From the NCBI RefSeq assembly GCF_025642975.1, contig NZ_JANZKJ010000012.1, forward strand, positions 62,001 to 126,000: DNA of 64,000 bases. The letters run 5' to 3'. Position numbers and translations under genes: made by a program. Shown here one piece after another: positions 7,100 through 15,827 of the stretch (the first letter of the stretch is position 1; each line of letters opens with the position of its first letter). Under the pieces are notes generated by a model that saw nothing but the letters and a program-made list of their open reading frames with translations, was not told where the DNA came from and did no database searches. The DNA is from Pseudomonas sp. RIT-PI-S. Its GTDB lineage: Bacteria; Pseudomonadota; Gammaproteobacteria; Pseudomonadales; Pseudomonadaceae.

Positions 7100-8971
7100 C
7101 TACAGCTCGCTCCCGCGTAACGCCTGCACTCGCTCGCGCATCAGCGCCGGCAGGTGCTCCTCCTCGCTCAGCGGCGGGCCCGCCACTACCGCAACGCGCG
7201 ACCAGAACCTGCGGAACAGCCCCTTGTGCGGCGCACGGCTGAAGAAGCTGCCCCACAAACCACGCAAGGCCATGGGTACGACTGGCACTGCGGTCTGCTG
7301 CAGGATGGTGGTGGTGCCGCTCTTGAACGCATCGATCTCGCCGCTAGTGGTCAGCTTGCCCTCCGGGAACACACATACCAGCTCACCGGCAGCCAGGTAA
7401 CCGGCCACGTCGCGGAAAGCGCGCTCGTAGGTGAGCAAGTCCTCGGAACGGCCGGCGATCGGAATCGCCCCCACGGTGCGGAAGAAGAAATTCAGCACCG
7501 GCAGGTTGTAGATCTTGTAATACATCACGAAACGCACCGGCCGGCGCACCGCGCCGGCAATCAACAGCGCGTCGACAAACGACACGTGGTTGCACACCAG
7601 CAAGGCCGCGCCCTCGTCGGGGATATGCTCCAGCCCCTCATGGCGCACCCGGTACATGGAGTGGCTGAGCAGCCAGATAAGGAAGCGCACGCTGAACTCG
7701 GGCACGATCTTGAAGATGTAGGCGTTGACCGCGACGTTCATCAACGACACCACCAGGAACAGCTCGGGGATGGTCAAGCCGGCGCCGCTGAGCAGCCCCA
7801 CCCCGACCACCGCCGACACCACCATGAACAGCGCGTTGAGAATGTTATTGGCGGCGATGACCTGGGCGCGCTCGTGCTCCGGAGTGCGCGACTGGATCAA
7901 TGCATACAGTGGCACGATATAAAAGCCGCCGAAGATGCCCAGGCCGAGGATATCCAGCAGCACCGGCCATACCGCCCCCAGGCCGAGCAGTTGTGACCAG
8001 CTATAGGCGCCCTGCTCCGGCGCCACGACCGCGCCGGAATGCCACCACCAGAGCAGGCCAAAGAAGGTCAGGCCGAAGGAGCCGAACGGCACCAGGCCGA
8101 TTTCCACGTGACGGCCCGACAACCGCTCGCAGAGCATTGAGCCGAGCGCGATGCCGACGGAAAACACCGTCAGCACCAGGGTGACGGCGGTTTCGTCGCC
8201 ATGCAGCCAGGTCTTGGCGTAGGTGGGGATTTGCGTCAGGTAGATGGCGCCCACGAACCAGAACCACGAGTTGCCTAGCAGCGAGCGGGACACCGCTTGG
8301 GTCTGGCCAAGGCCCAGCCGCAGCGTGCGCAAGGTTTGCGCCGGCACGTTCCAGCTGATCCGCATGCCGGGCGCGGCGGCGGGGGCCGAAGGGATGGCGC
8401 GGCTGGCCAGATAGCCAAGCGCGGCGACCACCACGATGGCCACGGCGACGCCCGGTGCGTAGACGGTCTCGGCCATCAGTACCCCCGCGCTGATGGTGCC
8501 GCCCAGAATGGCCAGGAAGGTGCCCATTTCCACCAGGCCATTGCCGCCCAGCAGTTCCCGGGGCGTCAATGCCTGGGGCAGGATCGAATACTTCACCGGG
8601 CCAAAGACCGCGGAATGGGTGCCCATGGCGAAGAGCGTGAGCAATAAAAGCGGCAGCTGGCCATAAAGAAAGCCGGCGGCGCCCACCCCCATGATGGCGA
8701 CTTCCGCGAGTTTGATCGCGCGGATCAGCCGGTCCTTGGCAAAGCGCTCGCCTACCTGCCCGGCAAGCGCCGAGAACAGGAAGAACGGCAGGATGAACAG
8801 CAACGCGCACAGGTTGATCCAGAAGGTCCGGTCGCCCTCCACGCTGAGCTTGTAAAGGATGGCCAGGATAAGCGATTGCTTGAACACGTTATCGTTGAAC
8901 GCGCCCAGGGCCTGGGTCAGAAAAAACGGCAGAAAGCGCCGCGTGCGCAGCAACTCAAGCTGTGAACTCAT
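7100..8971 (-). CDS. MFS lysophospholipid transporter fused to a PlsC acyltransferase (LplT-PlsC-like)
   Basis: 623-residue inner-membrane protein. Residues 1 to about 420 are an MFS carrier starting MSSQLELLRTRRFLPFFLTQ and containing QALGAFNDNVFK, a stretch typical of LplT. Residues about 440-623 are a PlsC-type glycerolipid acyltransferase with NHVSFVD (461-467, the HX4D catalytic motif) and FPEGKLTTSGE (near 535). In enterobacteria LplT flips lysophospholipid inward and Aas re-acylates it; here transporter and acyltransferase are one polypeptide without the acyl-ACP synthetase domain. AAGGA lies very close to the ATG at 8969-8971. In-frame sequence further upstream lacks homology and was not used. 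Confidence 0.88.
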   Translation of the reverse strand: MSSQLELLRTRRFLPFFLTQALGAFNDNVFKQSLILAILYKLSVEGDRTFWINLCALLFILPFFLFSALAGQVGERFAKDRLIRAIKLAEVAIMGVGAAGFLYGQLPLLLLTLFAMGTHSAVFGPVKYSILPQALTPRELLGGNGLVEMGTFLAILGGTISAGVLMAETVYAPGVAVAIVVVAALGYLASRAIPSAPAAAPGMRISWNVPAQTLRTLRLGLGQTQAVSRSLLGNSWFWFVGAIYLTQIPTYAKTWLHGDETAVTLVLTVFSVGIALGSMLCERLSGRHVEIGLVPFGSFGLTFFGLLWWWHSGAVVAPEQGAYSWSQLLGLGAVWPVLLDILGLGIFGGFYIVPLYALIQSRTPEHERAQVIAANNILNALFMVVSAVVGVGLLSGAGLTIPELFLVVSLMNVAVNAYIFKIVPEFSVRFLIWLLSHSMYRVRHEGLEHIPDEGAALLVCNHVSFVDALLIAGAVRRPVRFVMYYKIYNLPVLNFFFRTVGAIPIAGRSEDLLTYERAFRDVAGYLAAGELVCVFPEGKLTTSGEIDAFKSGTTTILQQTAVPVVPMALRGLWGSFFSRAPHKGLFRRFWSRVAVVAGPPLSEEEHLPALMRERVQALRGSEL

Positions 8972-9205
8972 CGTCCTTGGATCTCTTCGGGCGCCAAATG
9001 GCAGGTTGTGCGTTATTGGAAGGCCTGGCCTGGGAAAAAGCCACAACCAACGCCGCCTGCAGCCTTCAGGGTAGACGATGGTCGCGACTGACGAACCGCG
9101 CCGGCCATGCCAGACTGCCGCATTGCCTGAGCGCCAACTCGTAAGCGTTCGCGGGCGCTGCCCCGCTCCCACAACTGCCCCGTCCACGCCTTCCACGGAG
9201 CCACA

Positions 9206-12200
9206 ATGTCGCTTTCCAGCGGGTTGATCGCCGCGGTCGCCCTGGCCTACATGGCCGTCATGTTCGCCATCGCCTATTGGGGCGATCGCCGCCAGACCTC
9301 GCTGCCACCGCGCCTGCGGGCCTGGGTGTACAGCTTGTCGCTGGCGGTGTATTGCACCAGCTGGACCTTCTTCGGTGCCGTAGGGCAGGCGGCCGAGCAA
9401 CTGTGGGCCTTCCTGCCCATCTACCTGGGCCCGGCGCTGCTGCTGTTACTGGCACCACGCGTGCTGCAGAAGATGGTGCTGATCAGCAAGCAGGAAAACA
9501 TCACGTCCATCGCAGACTTCATCGCCGCCCGCTACGGCAAGTCTCAGCCCTTGGCGATCGTGGTGGCGCTGATTTGCCTGATCGGCATGCTTCCGTACAT
9601 TGCCCTGCAACTCAAAGGCATCGTGCTGGGCGTGAACCTGCTGATTGGCGCAAGCGCCGACGCCACCGGGCCGCGCGCCCAGGACACCGCCATGGTGGTG
9701 TCGCTGGTGCTGGCGCTGTTCACCATCGTGTTCGGTACGCGCAGCCTGGATGTGACCGAGCACCACCGCGGCATGGTGTTGGCCATTGCCTTCGAGGCGC
9801 TGGTCAAGCTGTTCGCGTTCCTGGCCGTGGGGGCCTTCATCACCTACCAGTTGTACGGCGGTTTTGCTGACCTGCTAGACCAGGCTAGGCAGGCGCCGGC
9901 GCTGGAGAACTACTGGAACGAAACCATCAATTGGCCCGCGACACTGGTGCAGACCGGCGTGGCCATGATGGCGATGATCTGCCTGCCGCGGCAGTTCCAA
10001 GTCACGGTGGTGGAAAATATCGAACCGCGGGACCTGCGCCTGGCCCGCTGGGTGTTCCCTGGCTACTTGATCCTGGCGGCGCTGTTCGTGGTACCGATCG
10101 CCCTGGCCGGGCAAATGCTGTTGCCCAACGCGGTGATCCGCGACTCGTTCGTGATCAGCCTGCCCTTGGCCCAAGCGCACCCGGCGCTGGCCCTGCTGGC
10201 ATTTCTAGGCGGCGCCTCGGCGGCCACGGGCATGGTGATCGTGGAAAGCGTGGCACTGTCGACCATGGTGTCGAACGACATCCTCCTGCCTTGGCTGTTG
10301 CGCCGTCAGCGCGCCGAACGCCCGTTCGAGGCCTTCCGCCACTGGATGCTCTCGGCGCGCCGGGTCAGCATCCTGGCGATCCTGCTGCTGGCCTATGTGA
10401 GTTATCGCCTGCTGGGCTCCACAGCGAGCCTGGCGACCATCGGGCAGATCGCCTTTGCCGCTGTCGCCCAACTGACCCCGGCCATGGTCGGCGCGCTGTA
10501 CTGGAAGCAAGCCAACCGCCGCGGCGTGTTCGCCGGCCTCGCCGCAGGCGTGTTCCTCTGGTTCTACGCGCTGGTGCTGCCGATCGCGGCCCATAGCCTG
10601 GGCTGGCCGCTGGGCGCTTTCCCGGGGCTGGGTTGGCTGCACGGCAACCCGCTGCGCCTGCCCATTTCGCCGCTCACTCAAGGCGTGGTGCTGTCACTGG
10701 CAGGCAATTTCATGCTGTTCGTGTGGGTGTCCGTGCTGTCGCGCACGCGCGTTTCCGAACATTGGCAGGCTGGCCGTTTCGTTGGCCATCCGCATAGCAT
10801 CCGGCCGGGCAACAAAGGTTTGCTGGCCGTACAGCTCGACGACCTGCTCAAGCTGGCCAGCCGCTTCGTGGGCGAGGAACGCGCTCAGGAAAGCTTCAGT
10901 CACTTTGCCGCCCGCCAGGGCAAGGCGTTCAACCCCGGCCAGAACGCAGACCCGGAATGGATCGCCCACACCGAACGGCTGCTCGCCGGCACCCTGGGGG
11001 CTTCCTCCACTCGGGCAGTGGTAAAAGCGGCCATCGAGGGCCGCGACATGCAGCTCGAGGACGTGGTGCGTATCGCCGACGAAGCCTCGGAGGTGCTGCA
11101 ATTCAACCGTGCGCTGCTGCAAGGCGCCATCGAAAACATCACCCAGGGGATCAGCGTGGTCGACCAGAACCTGCGCTTGGTGGCCTGGAACCGGCGCTAT
11201 TTGGAGCTGTTCAACTACCCCGAGGGGTTGATCGCCGTGGGCCGGCCGATCGCCGATATCATCCGCTTCAACGCCGAGCGTGGCTTCTGCGGCCCGGGCG
11301 AGCCCGAGGAGCACGTGGCGCGCCGGCTGCACTTTATGCGCCAGGGCCGCGCGCACACCTCCGAGCGGGTGTTTCCCAATGGCCAGGTGATCGAGCTGAT
11401 CGGCAACCCCATGCCCGGCGGCGGTTTCGTGATGAGCTTTACCGATATCACCGCCTACCGCGAAGCCGAGCGGGGCCTCAAGCATGCCAATGAAAGCCTG
11501 GAACTGCGGGTGGCCGAGCGCACCGGCGAGCTGTCGGCGCTGAACCTGGCCCTGACCGAGGCCAAGGCCCATGCCGAGCTGGCGAACCGCTCCAAGAGCC
11601 GCTTTCTGGCGGCGGTGGGCCATGACCTGATGCAGCCGATGAACGCCGCCCGGCTGTTTTGCGCCGCGCTCGGGCACCAGGGCGACGAGCTGCCAGCCGA
11701 GGCACGGCAACTGGTCCGGCACATGGACAGTTCGCTCCGCTCGGCCGAAGACCTGATCAGCGACCTGCTGGACATCTCGCGCCTGGAAAACGGCCGCGTC
11801 ACCCCGAGCCGCGCCAGCTTCGCCATCGAGGAGCTTTATGGGGCGCTGGGCACTGAGTTTACAGCCCTGGCCCAGGAACAGGGCTTGAGGTTCCGGGTAC
11901 GCGGCAGCGCGCTACGGGTCGACAGCGATATCAAGTTGCTGCGGCGCATCTTGCAGAACTTCCTCACCAATGCCTTTCGCTATGCCAAAGGCCCGGTGCT
12001 GCTGGGCGTGCGCCGCGACGGCCAGACGGTGCGGCTCGAGGTCTGGGATCGCGGCCCCGGCATTCCGGATGACAAGCTCGGCGTGATTTTCGAGGAGTTC
12101 AAGCGCCTGGACAGCCATCAAACCCGGGCCGAAAAAGGGCTCGGGCTAGGCCTGGCCATTGCCGACGGGCTCTGCCGGCTGCTCGGGCACCGCCTGGGGG

Positions 12201-12691
12201 TGAGGTCCTGGCCGGGCCGTGGCAGCGTGTTCAGCGTAAGCGTGCCCCTGGCAAAAGCGGCTGCTCCGGCGCCGCCGCCGGTGGCACCGACGGCGCAACC
12301 GCTCAGTGGGTTGCGGGTACTGTGCGTAGACAATGAGACGAGCATCCTTACCGGCATGGCCAGCCTGCTTAGCCGTTGGGGCTGCACCGTATGGACGGCC
12401 GCTGGGCGAGAGGATTGCGCCGCCCTGCTCGCCGAGGGCGCGCGGCCACAATTGGCACTGGTGGACTACCACCTGGATCTAGGCGACACCGGGCCCTCAC
12501 TGGTTGCCTGGCTGCGCACGACGCTCAACGCTCCGATCCCGGGCGTGGTCATCAGCGCCGACGGCCGCGCCGAGACGGTGGCGCAGGTGCACGCCGCCGG
12601 GCTGGACTACCTGCCCAAACCGCTGAAGCCGGCTGCACTCAGGGCGCTATTGAACCGGTATCTGGCCAGCCGGGACCTGGCGCGGGCCTGA
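9206..12691 (+). CDS. Sodium:solute symporter-coupled hybrid sensor histidine kinase
   Basis: 1161-residue protein. Residues 1 to about 520 form a multi-span sodium:solute symporter (PutP-like) module with SKQENITSIADFIAARYGKS. It is followed by a linker, a PAS domain with a DQNLRLVAWNRRYLELFNYP core, a short coiled coil, a HisKA/HATPase core with phospho-acceptor His at about 806 (GHDLMQPMNAAR), N box FLTNAFRYAK and G box GLGLAIADG, and a C-terminal receiver with phospho-acceptor Asp at about 1087 (LALVDYHLD). CbrA has a similar N-terminal half but normally lacks a receiver. It probably couples binding or uptake of a nutrient to phosphorelay; neither nutrient nor partner regulator is visible. 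Its 3' end overlaps rmuC by 45 bp. Confidence 0.92.
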   Translation: MSLSSGLIAAVALAYMAVMFAIAYWGDRRQTSLPPRLRAWVYSLSLAVYCTSWTFFGAVGQAAEQLWAFLPIYLGPALLLLLAPRVLQKMVLISKQENITSIADFIAARYGKSQPLAIVVALICLIGMLPYIALQLKGIVLGVNLLIGASADATGPRAQDTAMVVSLVLALFTIVFGTRSLDVTEHHRGMVLAIAFEALVKLFAFLAVGAFITYQLYGGFADLLDQARQAPALENYWNETINWPATLVQTGVAMMAMICLPRQFQVTVVENIEPRDLRLARWVFPGYLILAALFVVPIALAGQMLLPNAVIRDSFVISLPLAQAHPALALLAFLGGASAATGMVIVESVALSTMVSNDILLPWLLRRQRAERPFEAFRHWMLSARRVSILAILLLAYVSYRLLGSTASLATIGQIAFAAVAQLTPAMVGALYWKQANRRGVFAGLAAGVFLWFYALVLPIAAHSLGWPLGAFPGLGWLHGNPLRLPISPLTQGVVLSLAGNFMLFVWVSVLSRTRVSEHWQAGRFVGHPHSIRPGNKGLLAVQLDDLLKLASRFVGEERAQESFSHFAARQGKAFNPGQNADPEWIAHTERLLAGTLGASSTRAVVKAAIEGRDMQLEDVVRIADEASEVLQFNRALLQGAIENITQGISVVDQNLRLVAWNRRYLELFNYPEGLIAVGRPIADIIRFNAERGFCGPGEPEEHVARRLHFMRQGRAHTSERVFPNGQVIELIGNPMPGGGFVMSFTDITAYREAERGLKHANESLELRVAERTGELSALNLALTEAKAHAELANRSKSRFLAAVGHDLMQPMNAARLFCAALGHQGDELPAEARQLVRHMDSSLRSAEDLISDLLDISRLENGRVTPSRASFAIEELYGALGTEFTALAQEQGLRFRVRGSALRVDSDIKLLRRILQNFLTNAFRYAKGPVLLGVRRDGQTVRLEVWDRGPGIPDDKLGVIFEEFKRLDSHQTRAEKGLGLGLAIADGLCRLLGHRLGVRSWPGRGSVFSVSVPLAKAAAPAPPPVAPTAQPLSGLRVLCVDNETSILTGMASLLSRWGCTVWTAAGREDCAALLAEGARPQLALVDYHLDLGDTGPSLVAWLRTTLNAPIPGVVISADGRAETVAQVHAAGLDYLPKPLKPAALRALLNRYLASRDLARA

Positions 12692-14176
12692 GTCCTCATC
12701 GAGGGGCCCGGCGGTTCTCACCTCGCCTGTGGCCAGGGCCTTGTCGAGCAGGTCGGCCGGCAGGCTTTTGCTGGCCCGGGCACCGAGCAGCTTGAGCTGC
12801 TCGCTACGGCTGACCAGGTTGCCGCGCCCCTCCGTGAGCTTGTTGCGCGCGTTGGCGTAGGCTTTATCTAACTGCTGCAGGCGGCTGCCGACTTCGTCCA
12901 GGTCCTGCACGAAGAGCACGAACTTGTCATAGAGCCACCCCGCGCGCTCGGCGATTTCCCGCGCGTTCTGGCTCTGCCGCTCCTGCTTCCACAGGCTGTC
13001 CACCACTTTGAGCGTGGCCAGCAGGGTCGTTGGGCTGACCACCACGATCTGCTTGTCGAAAGCCTCCTGGAACAAGCCGGGCTCATGTTGCAGGGCCGCG
13101 GCGAAGGCAGCTTCGATCGGCACGAACAGCAGCACGAAGTCCAGGCTATGCAAGCCCTCGAGGCGGCTGTAGTCCTTACCGGCCAGGCCCTTGATATGAG
13201 CCCGCAGGCTTTGTACGTGCTGCTTGAGCGCGGCCTGAGCCACGTCGGCCTGGGCCGCGCCCACATACTGCTGCCAAGCCACCAGGCTTACCTTCGCATC
13301 CACCACCACCTGCTTGTCGCCAGGCAGGCTGACCAACACGTCGGGCTGGAAGCGCTCGCCGTCGGCGCTCCTGAGGTTGACCTGGGTCCGGTATTCCCGC
13401 CCCTTTTGCAGGCCGGCATGCTCCAGCACCCGCTCGAGCACCAGCTCGCCCCAGTTGCCCTGGGTCTTTTGGCCCTTGAGCGCCTGGGTCAGGTTGGTAG
13501 CCTCGTCGCTCAGGCGCAGGTTCAACTGCTGCAAGCGCTCCAGCTCCTTACCCAGGGAGAAGCGCTCCCGTGCCTCGGTGCGGTAGCTTTCCTCCACGCG
13601 TTTTTCGAAAGCCTGGATGCGTTCCTTCAGCGGGTCTAACAGCTGGCCGAGGCGCTGCTGGCTGTTCTCGGCGAAGCGCTGCTCGCGCTCTTCGAAGATC
13701 CGTCCAGCAAGCTCGGCGAACTGCGCGCGCAATTCGTCACGGGCGTTCTGCATGTCTTGCAAGCGCTGCTGATGGCCTTCCTGCTGTTCCCGCAGCTCAG
13801 CGCCCAGCGCGGCGCAGCGGGCTTCGAGCTGGCGCACTTCGGCCTCGCGCCGGGCCCGCTCGTGCCCCCAGGCATGGGCGGCATCGCGGCCGTTGTCCAC
13901 CTCAACCCGCAGCAATTCCAGTTCCCTCACAGCGCCAGCCTGCTCGGCCCGGGCGGCAGCATGCTGCTGTATCAGGGCGGCCAGTTCCTGGGCTTGGGTG
14001 GCCAGCCGCTGCTCCAGCACCTGCTCATGGGCTTGCAAAGCCCGGATCCGCTCTTCGAGCACCGGGGCATCAGCCTTGGCCATCGCCGCGCCGCGGTAAA
14101 GCAGCCAGGCAAAGCCCAGGCAAGGAAGTGCCCCGAGGAGCGCGGCGAACAGCAAGCGGAAATAGTCGTCGGGCAT
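12647..14176 (-). CDS. rmuC: DNA recombination protein RmuC
   Basis: About 509 residues: one N-terminal membrane segment (FRLLFAALLGALPCLGFAWL), a long coiled coil rich in Glu, Gln, Arg and Ala to about residue 200, then the RmuC nuclease-like core. Core signatures include GNWGELVLERVLEHAGL, a VVVDAKVSL strand, FVLLFVPIEAAF and VVSPTTLLATLK. RmuC limits recombination between inverted repeats. The start is uncertain: ATGs at 14176, 14191 and 14206 are in frame, none with a clear ribosome-binding site; 14176 was chosen because the membrane segment follows directly. The last 45 bp overlap the convergent kinase gene. Confidence 0.9.
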   Translation of the reverse strand: MPDDYFRLLFAALLGALPCLGFAWLLYRGAAMAKADAPVLEERIRALQAHEQVLEQRLATQAQELAALIQQHAAARAEQAGAVRELELLRVEVDNGRDAAHAWGHERARREAEVRQLEARCAALGAELREQQEGHQQRLQDMQNARDELRAQFAELAGRIFEEREQRFAENSQQRLGQLLDPLKERIQAFEKRVEESYRTEARERFSLGKELERLQQLNLRLSDEATNLTQALKGQKTQGNWGELVLERVLEHAGLQKGREYRTQVNLRSADGERFQPDVLVSLPGDKQVVVDAKVSLVAWQQYVGAAQADVAQAALKQHVQSLRAHIKGLAGKDYSRLEGLHSLDFVLLFVPIEAAFAAALQHEPGLFQEAFDKQIVVVSPTTLLATLKVVDSLWKQERQSQNAREIAERAGWLYDKFVLFVQDLDEVGSRLQQLDKAYANARNKLTEGRGNLVSRSEQLKLLGARASKSLPADLLDKALATGEVRTAGPLDEDSGPRQVPAGQIPVQ

Positions 14177-14206
14177 GAATATACCGGTCATGGGGGAAAT
14201 GCACAT

Positions 14207-15059
14207 CGAAGCGAATAGGCAAGCGAACCTATTCTACTCACCTCGCAGGTTATGCCGAAAAATTACAGCCCACTGCTTGACAACGGGGAGCAGCGGTCAA
14301 GGGCACGCGGGCTCGCTTTCGCGTAAATGCCGGGCTAGAGCAATCCCCGTTCACAATCCACAGAACCTGTGGATAACTCAGTGGACAACGCCCTGTGGGC
14401 GCCCTCAAACACCGATGGGCCGGGGCTTCTAGACAAACTGTCGATTTTTTCACCAGCCCCGAAAAGTGTTTTTTTTCATTGACTTAAAAAATAAACCGAT
14501 GCAGCGAGGAAATACAGAAAGGGCCAAGCGGGAATGTGACAAATCCGCTTCATCATGTGCACAACGCTATGGCTGAGCGCAAGGCGCTACGCAGCGTTGG
14601 CCCTGGATTGAGATGTGAGGGGTCATAACCAATTACTACCGTTCATCGGCTTTCGATGAAAAGGCTTGTTTAGATAAAGCAGAAACGATAGTTTCCGCCG
14701 CAGTTTGTACAAAAGCTGAAAGCTCTTTCGGCCGCTCAAGTCCCACCAGCCTTTCCGCCGATGCCTCGCGTCGAGCCCTTCGCTGTTACTCCGGACCTCA
14801 CACGGCCTTCTGGCCAGCGCCAAGCGTCCTTTATCGTCACGCCTCGCTGTCTCGCTTCCTAAGGTTTTGCCGCGACCTGCCGTTATCTAAGGTCCCGGCC
14901 GCCTCTCGTCTTGCGTACCGACCGCCGCCTGCGCCTTGTTCACATTGGCGTCACAGGCGCGCTGTACTGTTCTGGCAGGTTTCCCGCTTTTACTTAGGCG
15001 GGCCGGAACAAATTCAATGCCCACGGCTCTGATCCGTGTCAATCGCAGGAACACATAAC
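14207..15059. other. 850-bp intergenic region with no convincing gene
   Basis: No reading frame here has both a ribosome-binding site and recognisable protein sequence. Visible items are an A/T-rich stretch at about 14470-14510 (a run of T, then TTGACTTAAAAAATAAA) that could hold a promoter, a DnaA-box-like TGTGGATAA at 14369-14377, and a pyrimidine-rich tract at about 14740-14960. It could hold a long leader or small RNA; nothing in the sequence decides this. Confidence 0.4.
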
Positions 15060-15284
15060 ATGACGTTCAACACTCAAACCCAGGTGGCTATCCACACCCT
15101 GTCTCAAGCCTTCGCACCGTTGCGCTGCGTGATCCTTGCCGCGCGCAATGAAAGCTTCAGCTTCTCGGTGGTCAACGAGCACGGCGTGGCTCGCCATACC
15201 GAGCGCCTCTACCCTGAGCAATACGCAGCGCCGGCCCCGCTGCAGGCCGTGATCGAGCGCGCACGCCAGTCGCTGGTCGCGTAA
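15060..15284 (+). CDS. Small conserved-looking hypothetical protein (74 aa)
   Basis: 74-residue soluble protein beginning MTFNTQTQVAIHTLSQAFAP with no signal peptide, membrane segment or recognised motif. The ATG at 15060 was chosen over one 24 bases upstream because AGGA lies nine bases before it (CAGGAACACATAAC). Codon use matches the surrounding chromosome and a terminator-like hairpin follows at 15408. I do not recognise a family. It stands alone between the 850-bp gap and fadL. Confidence 0.65.
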   Translation: MTFNTQTQVAIHTLSQAFAPLRCVILAARNESFSFSVVNEHGVARHTERLYPEQYAAPAPLQAVIERARQSLVA

Positions 15285-15358
15285 GTTCTCGAAAGCTGCC
15301 AGCTTCGCCTTGCGGGCAGGCGGTAAAGTTCCGACGAACGCACACTTGCGCCTCTTAC

Positions 15359-15375
15359 TTAAAGCTAAGCTTTAA
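15359..15375. repeat. 17-bp perfect palindrome
   Basis: TTAAAGCT-A-AGCTTTAA: eight-base arms with a one-base centre, just after the small gene and 33 bp before a terminator-like hairpin. It could be an operator or chance. Confidence 0.5.
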
Positions 15376-15407
15376 CTTGAGCGGTGCGCGAGCGGCGGGC
15401 CGCTTCC

Positions 15408-15460
15408 GAGCGGGCCCTGTCCGAATGATCGCTGCCACGCGTGGGGCCCGCTTGTTTTAT
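15408..15460 (+). terminator. Terminator-like hairpin after the 74-aa gene
   Basis: GAGCGGGCCC pairs with GGGCCCGCTT across a 26-base loop and is followed by GTTTTATC. The loop is long, so activity is uncertain. Confidence 0.5.
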
Positions 15461-15708
15461 CTCTGTTACAAATATTTCTCTAGGTCGTCCCTGATCTCGA
15501 CTTTTGCTGAATCGGCCCGGTGTGGGCACTTCGCAAACATTTGTTACTCCAGTGCTATAAGCGTCAAATAACCATCGCCTCTGCCAAAGCCCCAAGCCAT
15601 GCCGCTTGAGCCGCTGCAGACGAAGCGAGCGAGGCGCTATGCGTCAATAAACCTGTGTCAGCATTTAACGGTAAGGCCGCCGTCGGTCATCATCCGCGAG
15701 TGGCTTGA

Positions 15709-15744
15709 GAGCCATTTTAGTCGGATTGTCCGACAAAATAGCTC
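15709..15744. repeat. Long inverted repeat upstream of fadL
   Basis: GAGCCATTTTAGTCGGA and TCCGACAAAATAGCTC form a nearly complete 16-bp stem (one bulge, one mismatch) with a TTG loop, ending 84 bp before the fadL start. It may be an operator or a leader hairpin. It is not followed by a T-tract, so a simple terminator is unlikely. Confidence 0.55.
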
Positions 15745-15827
15745 TATCTTGCATGATACAGGCTATGGCGCCGCCTCCGATTTATTGGTAATTTGCGCCG
15801 GTGATCACCCTCGGAGTAACAACAACA

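Noticed and set aside
14369..14377. Perfect DnaA-box-like TGTGGATAA
   Set aside because: A single nine-base match is expected about once in two such windows by chance. There is no cluster of boxes, no dnaA or dnaN, and no GC-skew argument for an origin.
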